From the NCBI GenBank assembly GCA_014239155.1, contig JAAZZQ010000069.1, forward strand, positions 110,616 through 174,615: a stretch of 64,000 bases of DNA, read 5' to 3'. The position numbers were made by a program, and so were the translations under genes. Origin of the DNA: Lachnospiraceae bacterium. Its GTDB lineage: Bacteria > Bacillota > Clostridia > Lachnospirales > Lachnospiraceae. Of the stretch, positions 60,975-64,000 are shown piece after piece (position 1 is the first letter of the stretch; each line of letters begins with the position of its first letter). The notes beneath the pieces were generated by a model. The model was given only the letters and a program-made list of their open reading frames with translations, was not told where the DNA came from and ran no database searches.

Positions 60975-62000
60975 ATGAGGAATGAAAAAGAGAACAAAGA
61001 GTTGATAATCTATATTGTAATTGCTTACGGGATTACGTTTTTAATGGGATTACTGATGTGGTATGGAAATAGCAAAAATCTTGATTTAAGTGTGTTTCCT
61101 AGCGCACAAATGTTTTATCCAGCAGCAGGAGTAATGTTGGCTATTTTATGTACAAGAAAAGATGATACTTTAATTCCAAAAGGATTTTATATATTTTTTA
61201 TTTGTATAACAGTAGCAATTTGCGTAGTGGCAATTATTTCAATATTAAATCCCTATGATATATATGCTGGAAATGGATATTTTCTTCCGCTATGGTCGTG
61301 GGTATCACAATTACTAATTATTGGATCTAGCATTATTGGGTGGATTATTTTGCTAATAACTAAAAAAGAACGACGCAGAGCATATGGTTTGTGTTGGAAT
61401 AAAGGTATGGCATCATGGTTTTGTATTGTTTTGTTTGTTGTGCTTTATATATTTCGGACAGTAATTGCAGTTTTGAGTACTGATGAATGGGCAATTTTGG
61501 GCAATATGGTAAAAAATCCATATATGTGGTTTCAACTAGGAGCAATGCCAGTAAATTTCTTTTTGGTGTTTACTGCATTTCTGGGTGAAGAATATGGATG
61601 GCGATATTATTTACAGCCTTTGATGCAGAAACGGTTTGGATTTCGTGGTGGTGTATTGTTACTTGGTGTTGTGTGGGGAATCTGGCACCTTCCAGTGGAT
61701 TTATTTTATTATACACAGGACAGTCAATTGCTGATGGTGCTGGCACAACAGATTACATGTATTACGCTTGGTATCTTTTTTGCCTATGCTTATATGAAAA
61801 CAGAGAATATTTGGGTTCCAGTAATATTGCACTTTTTGAATAATAACTTGGCTCCAATTATCTCGGGAAACTATTCAGCTAGTGTTTTTGAAAATCAGTC
61901 AATAACATGGGGTGAGTTACTGATATCTTTTGTGATAAATGGCATGATTTTTGGAGTGTTTATGTTTGCAAAACCGTTTCGTGTAAAGAAAGACGCCTAA
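60975..62000 (+). CDS. CPBP-family intramembrane glutamic protease (Abi-like)
   Basis: A 341-residue multi-span membrane protein with the three CPBP motifs: EEYGWRYYLQPL (catalytic Glu pair, Arg), GVVWGIWHLPVDL (His) and HFLNN. Members process prenylated or other membrane peptides, and many accompany bacteriocin or quorum-sensing loci. The frame opens at 60855, but AAAGGT spaced 10 bases from the ATG at 60975 and the hydrophobic onset (IIYIVIAYGITFLMG) favour this start. Its neighbours, an AgrAC-like pair and a lipoprotein, fit a peptide-signalling or self-protection role (inference). Confidence 0.88.
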   Translation: MRNEKENKELIIYIVIAYGITFLMGLLMWYGNSKNLDLSVFPSAQMFYPAAGVMLAILCTRKDDTLIPKGFYIFFICITVAICVVAIISILNPYDIYAGNGYFLPLWSWVSQLLIIGSSIIGWIILLITKKERRRAYGLCWNKGMASWFCIVLFVVLYIFRTVIAVLSTDEWAILGNMVKNPYMWFQLGAMPVNFFLVFTAFLGEEYGWRYYLQPLMQKRFGFRGGVLLLGVVWGIWHLPVDLFYYTQDSQLLMVLAQQITCITLGIFFAYAYMKTENIWVPVILHFLNNNLAPIISGNYSASVFENQSITWGELLISFVINGMIFGVFMFAKPFRVKKDA

Positions 62001-62116
62001 AATCTGTGATAAAGAACACATGTTTATATTGGCTGTATTTTTGTGGTAGTAGCATTCTTGTAAATTTGACATATTATGATAGTAACTATGCAAAAACAAC
62101 AAGGAGCAGTACAACT

Positions 62117-62290
62117 ATGCAGGAATGGAAACCACAAATGCCCTATATGGAGCAATTCCCTGTAGCGATGGCATATGTACCGTGGCAGAGAAATTGTATT
62201 ATGTACGAAAATCTTGATGAGGCTTTCAAGACAGGTACAGTGTTCCCAGAGCTCAATAAACCATTTTTAGGAAGGAGAGTAAAGGGATGA
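62117..62290 (+). CDS. cotJA: Spore coat protein CotJA
   Basis: A 57-residue protein with the CotJA signature PVAMAYVPWQ and GTVFPELNKPF. It is part of the inner spore coat and is made in the mother cell under sigma-E in Bacillus. The ATG at 62117 has AAGGAG upstream. A CATATTAT at 62070-62077 resembles a sigma-E -10, but the -35 is not clear. Its last 4 bases overlap cotJB. Confidence 0.9.
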   Translation: MQEWKPQMPYMEQFPVAMAYVPWQRNCIMYENLDEAFKTGTVFPELNKPFLGRRVKG

Positions 62291-62577
62291 GTGCAGGATG
62301 TAAACCATGTATGGATGCATATACCGATAGACAGAAGCTTTTGTATGAAATCAGCAAAGTTGATTTTGTATTAAAAGAACTAAATCTTTATCTTGATACG
62401 CATCCATATGACCAACAAGCAATGGTTAATTTTCGCCAGTACAATGCGCTGAAGAATAAGCTAGTGAAGGACTATACTGAAAAATATGGACCTCTTGTAT
62501 TAAGTTGTGTCGATATGGACAGTATGGAATGGAAGTGGGCCACTCAGGATTGGCCTTGGGAAGGAGGCTATAACTAA
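62287..62577 (+). CDS. cotJB: Spore coat protein CotJB
   Basis: A 96-residue coat peptide matching CotJB in length and core (YEISKVDFVLKELNLYLDTHPYDQQA and GPLV). Begins within the cotJA stop (ATGA overlap) with GGAAGGAG upstream, and its stop shares a base with the cotJC start. It is needed with CotJA and CotJC for coat assembly in bacilli and clostridia. Confidence 0.92.
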   Translation: MSAGCKPCMDAYTDRQKLLYEISKVDFVLKELNLYLDTHPYDQQAMVNFRQYNALKNKLVKDYTEKYGPLVLSCVDMDSMEWKWATQDWPWEGGYN

Positions 62578-63173
62578 TGTGGAATTATGAGAAGCGATTA
62601 CAATTTCCAGTAAAAATTACCCAGACCAATCCAGAGATTGCACAGGTTATTATAAGCCAATACGGAGGTCCAGATGGTGAGCTTGCAGCATCAATGCGTT
62701 ATCTCGCGCAGAGATATACCATGCCATATAATACAGTGGCAGGACTGCTCACGGATATTGGCACAGAGGAACTAGCGCATTTTGAAATGATTTGTGCAAT
62801 TGTTTATCAATTGACAAGAAATCTTACTCCAGAACAAATTAAGGAATCAGGATTTGATAAGTACTATGTAGACCATACATTGGCACTTTGGCCTCAGGCG
62901 GCAGGAGGTATTCCGTTCAATGCCTGTGAGTTTCAGTCCAAAGGTGATGTGGTTACAGATTTGATGGAGGATATGGCAGCAGAACAGAAGGCACGAACCA
63001 CCTATGATAATATTCTAAGACTGGTCAAGGATCCAGACGTCTGTGAGCCTATCAAGTTTCTTCGCGCGCGCGAAATTGTACACTTCCAGCGTTTTGGGGA
63101 AGCACTTCGCATTGCACAGGAGAACCTTGATTCCCGCAACTTTTATGCATTTAATCCAGAATTTGATAAGTAA
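62577..63173 (+). CDS. cotJC: Spore coat manganese catalase CotJC
   Basis: A 198-residue four-helix-bundle protein of the manganese catalase family. Metal ligands appear as Glu in DGELAASMRYL, GTEELAHFEMI (Glu-His), AEQKART and REIVHFQRFGEAL. It may detoxify peroxide in the coat. Overlaps cotJB by one base (TAATG); GGAGG lies upstream. A perfect terminator follows. Confidence 0.94.
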   Translation: MWNYEKRLQFPVKITQTNPEIAQVIISQYGGPDGELAASMRYLAQRYTMPYNTVAGLLTDIGTEELAHFEMICAIVYQLTRNLTPEQIKESGFDKYYVDHTLALWPQAAGGIPFNACEFQSKGDVVTDLMEDMAAEQKARTTYDNILRLVKDPDVCEPIKFLRAREIVHFQRFGEALRIAQENLDSRNFYAFNPEFDK

Positions 63174-63212
63174 AAAGCTATCTTTTAGTTTCGTCAAAAA
63201 GTTATTTGAAAT

Positions 63213-63259
63213 AAAACAACAGATTTGCAGATATAATAACACTGCAAATCTGTTGTTTT
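63213..63259 (+). terminator. Intrinsic terminator after cotJC, perfect 18-bp stem
   Basis: AAAACAACAGATTTGCAG (63213-63230) pairs exactly with 63242-63259, whose end TGTTGTTTT gives the T-rich tail. Confidence 0.9.
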
Positions 63260-63348
63260 AACTGGCACAAATCTCATAAAAATAGGTGATTTATGATTGT
63301 AATAATGGTTCGTTAAACAAACAGGAATTGCCCACAGTGTTTATTCTC

Positions 63349-63822
63349 TTATAGTTTTAGCCTATCTGCGATTTTCCGCTTTACACAATAATCTCCACTA
63401 GGAGAAAGGGAGGGAAGCGCATTCCATTCCTCCTCACTGATAGATACTGTATGGTCAAAAATATTCGATTTTCTGCATCCAGAACCAATTCCCCAAGAGA
63501 ACCAGATATCCTCTACATGTTCTGGGGTATAATTTTCCTGATGACCGATAATTCGCCACGCTCCCTCGGTTTTTCTGTCAAATAGGCTGTAGGTATCCAG
63601 TGGGATTGCTATAAGTCGCTTTACATTGCGTATATCCTTCTCAGTAATTATTGGCTGATCTGAGGTATAATCAAAAATTTCTGCAATATGAAATATCACC
63701 TTTGCCATAATTCGCCCGAAGCAATAGGTGTGGTCATCGAACTTGAAACAAAAAATATCCCCGATTTTAATATATCGTAGCATTGTTCGCGGTTTTTTAT
63801 CCCAGCCCCAAATCTTTATCAT
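63349..63822 (-). CDS. Imm26-like immunity protein
   Basis: A 157-residue soluble protein whose N-terminal half (IGDIFCFKFDDHTYCFGRIM) has the pattern of the Imm26 family (a beta-barrel immunity domain in polymorphic-toxin loci), followed by IAIPLDTYSLFDRK and WRIIGHQENYTPE. GGAGG lies 7 bases before the ATG at 63822. No toxin gene adjoins it within the window. Family call moderate. Confidence 0.6.
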   Translation of the reverse strand: MIKIWGWDKKPRTMLRYIKIGDIFCFKFDDHTYCFGRIMAKVIFHIAEIFDYTSDQPIITEKDIRNVKRLIAIPLDTYSLFDRKTEGAWRIIGHQENYTPEHVEDIWFSWGIGSGCRKSNIFDHTVSISEEEWNALPSLSPSGDYCVKRKIADRLKL

Positions 63823-63952
63823 GTGAATTCCTCCAAATTCTAATTTCTGATTGGATGAAGTACTAGTGTAGTGACCGGTTTATACTTAGTAAAATAGTTC
63901 TTCCATATATTGCCCTCCCATGTTATACTAAAAAGAAACGGTGGTGGCGATT

Positions 63953-64000
63953 ATGGCAAGACCTAAAACTTACATTATTAAGCTCAGTGATGATGAAAGA
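63953..64000 (+). CDS. 5' end of an IS630-type transposase, cut by the window edge
   Basis: After GGTGGTGG, an ATG at 63953 opens MARPKTYIIKLSDDER, the typical N-terminus of IS630-family transposases (start of the helix-turn-helix region). Only 16 codons are in the window. The element's left end is probably in the gap after 63840. Confidence 0.65.
   Translation, partial: MARPKTYIIKLSDDER

Overview
The window is a low-GC, gene-dense stretch from an anaerobic, spore-forming Firmicute, most likely a gut or rumen Lachnospiraceae (Clostridium cluster XIVa relative). The pointers are the cotJABC spore-coat operon, a GerA-type germinant-receptor subunit, class III (oxygen-sensitive) ribonucleotide reductase, an [FeFe]-hydrogenase-type protein, a flavodiiron oxygen-scavenging protein, a split cobalamin methionine synthase and cytosolic pectin-oligomer enzymes. 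Nothing in it suggests an outer membrane. I saw no rRNA, tRNA or CRISPR array.

Layout. 0.1-9 kb: SulP anion transporter; REC-GGDEF-EAL c-di-GMP protein with a degenerate cyclase site; larB-larC-HAD phosphatase; a small XRE regulator divergent from an unknown gene with a palindrome between them; and a minus-strand protein built from two copies of one module. 9.2-15.5 kb: an unusual cluster of a solute-binding lipoprotein fused to a propeller-like domain, two sugar-type ABC permeases without an ATPase, and an HlyD-like adaptor with a low-complexity insert. 15.6-20.6 kb: nrdD-nrdG-dut behind a promoter with paired NrdR-type boxes, then enolase with an extra internal segment. 21-24.5 kb: flavodiiron protein, and on the minus strand a K+/H+-type antiporter preceded by unannotated tiny membrane-protein genes. 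A 162-bp inverted-repeat element lies at 25.0 kb.

25.5-35.3 kb: GH133-type glycogen debranching enzyme, an IS607-type insertion sequence (frameshifted serine transposase plus TnpB), then a pectin operon (GH28, GH105, CE8, an unknown protein, a TIM-barrel isomerase). None of the three pectin enzymes has a signal peptide, so the operon finishes imported oligogalacturonides inside the cell. 35.4-42 kb: Imm51-like orphan immunity protein, [FeFe]-hydrogenase-type protein, gltX, a UvrD-like helicase, and minus-strand DUF2225 and DUF1292 genes. 42.2-46.2 kb: a promoter with a candidate structured RNA, a sirtuin-like protein with degraded active-site motifs, a GlgX-like GH13 protein that has lost its nucleophile, a DUF5662 protein and a Cys-rich mini-protein.

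46.3-56 kb: split methionine synthase (activation protein, then MetH without that domain), a 185-bp inverted-repeat element, and gltBD, whose leader has an intrinsic terminator between promoter and start codon. 56-64 kb: a secreted protein with three Asp-rich, calcium-loop-like repeats, the GerA-type gene, an AgrA/AgrC-like two-component system with a small lipoprotein and a CPBP protease, cotJABC, an Imm26-like protein, and the first codons of an IS630-type transposase running off the end.

The best candidates for undescribed biology are the binding protein/permease/HlyD cluster (9.3-15.5 kb), the catalytically dead GH13 protein beside the degraded sirtuin and structured RNA (42.2-45.3 kb), and the micro-protein string ahead of the antiporter (24.1-25.1 kb).
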